Assembly (NCBI GenBank): GCA_023488835.1
Contig: JAMDCS010000098.1
Span: 1 to 5,170 of the forward strand
Source: Candidatus Bathyarchaeota archaeon
GTDB lineage: Archaea; Thermoproteota; Bathyarchaeia; Bathyarchaeales; UBA233
Direction: 5' to 3'
DNA length: 5,170 nt
Part shown: positions 4,950 through 5,170 of the stretch, in pieces
Numbering within the stretch: the first letter of the stretch is position 1
How the letters are laid out: each line of letters opens with the position of its first letter
Notes under the pieces: generated by a model
What the model was told of the DNA's origin: nothing
Databases searched by the model: none
The model's input: the letters and a program-made list of their open reading frames with translations, nothing else
Position numbers and translations under genes: made by a program

Positions 4950-4970
4950 TACTTATAGAAAATATAAGTA
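4950..4970 (+). promoter_or_regulatory. TATA-containing dyad upstream of the partial gene at 4997
   Basis: TACTTATA (4950-4957) and TATAAGTA (4963-4970) form perfect 8-base inverted arms across GAAAA. Either arm can serve as a TATA box, predicting starts near 4980 or 4991, just before the ATG at 4997. A regulator binding the dyad would occlude the box. Upstream, TGTTAA occurs twice, at 4928-4933 and 4943-4948. Confidence 0.5.
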
Positions 4971-4996
4971 AACTGAAAGCTGGTTGAAAAATTAGG

Positions 4997-5170
4997 ATGC
5001 TTGCTTATGAACTTTACTTGAAAAATAAAGAAAACACAGAAGAATCTGTGAAACCTGTTCCAATTAAGAAAGTGTTCGTTAAGGTTGACGATAACGTAGT
5101 TCTCCAGTTGGATCCCAAAACCTTAGAACATTACGGAGAAAACATAAACCAAAATGACAGAAATTATTAT
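4997..5170 (+). CDS. Unrecognised gene, 5' part only (58 codons, runs off the window)
   Basis: An ATG at 4997 opens a frame that stays open to the last base. The visible residues begin MLAYELYLKNKENTEESV and continue with a Lys/Val-rich strand-forming stretch (PIKKVFVKVDDNVVLQLD, about 22-39), then an Asn-rich end. No domain or signal peptide is recognisable. The start is supported by the TATA-like dyad just upstream. No convincing ribosome-binding site is present, which fits a short leader. It is transcribed divergently from the resolvase-like pair across about 200 bases of AT-rich DNA. The C-terminus lies outside the window, so function cannot be judged. Confidence 0.6.
   Translation, partial: MLAYELYLKNKENTEESVKPVPIKKVFVKVDDNVVLQLDPKTLEHYGENINQNDRNYY

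Noticed and set aside
1..5170. CRISPR array, tRNA, rRNA, or insertion-sequence ends
   Set aside because: I saw no evenly spaced repeats, no cloverleaf-like segment, no transposase motifs and no long terminal inverted repeats. Inverted repeats found are short and located at promoters or gene ends.

Overview
The window looks like a stretch of archaeal chromosome, or an integrated element in one. Several start sites lie just downstream of AT-rich TATA-like boxes with no Shine-Dalgarno sequence. The toxin gene has a perfect GGTGATC ribosome-binding site, matching the archaeal 16S 3' end. Two adjacent genes belong to the archaeal 'Holliday junction resolvase-related' nuclease family. My best guess is an uncultured Bathyarchaeia-like lineage, but that is an impression and not demonstrated.

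Layout: (1) 1-251 has two overlapping open frames and no gene I can identify. (2) 252-1136 (+) is a protein of about 294 aa from an unrecognised family, with a helical N-terminus, a Trp/Tyr/Lys-rich middle and a short coiled coil. (3) 1137-1461 is a T-rich intergenic stretch. It holds a hairpin, a probable 40-aa single-span membrane micro-ORF (1310-1432), and a promoter with clustered TTGTGA/TCACAA half-sites. (4) 1462-3035 (+) is a two-gene AbiE operon: an AbiEi-type antitoxin/repressor, then an AbiEii nucleotidyltransferase toxin, overlapping by ATGA. (5) 3160-3753 (+) is a stand-alone GIY-YIG nuclease-domain protein with an apparently leaderless promoter bracketed by inverted repeats. (6) 3794-4794 (-) is a pair of PD-(D/E)XK proteins overlapping by TAATG. 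The first keeps its catalytic residues and the second has lost most of them. (7) 4795-4996 is a divergent, AT-rich regulatory region with two strong dyads. (8) 4997 to the window end (+) is the start of an unrecognised gene.

Together this resembles an accessory or defence-type island. A type IV toxin-antitoxin module sits beside two kinds of nuclease, with no housekeeping genes, an unknown gene on each side, and several self-contained promoters. The AbiE pair should act as toxin plus autorepressing antitoxin. The two resolvase-like proteins are probably translated together and may form an active/inactive heteromer. No evidence here links AbiE, GIY-YIG and the resolvase pair functionally beyond being adjacent. 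The resolvase-like pair and the membrane micro-ORF are the least conventional items.
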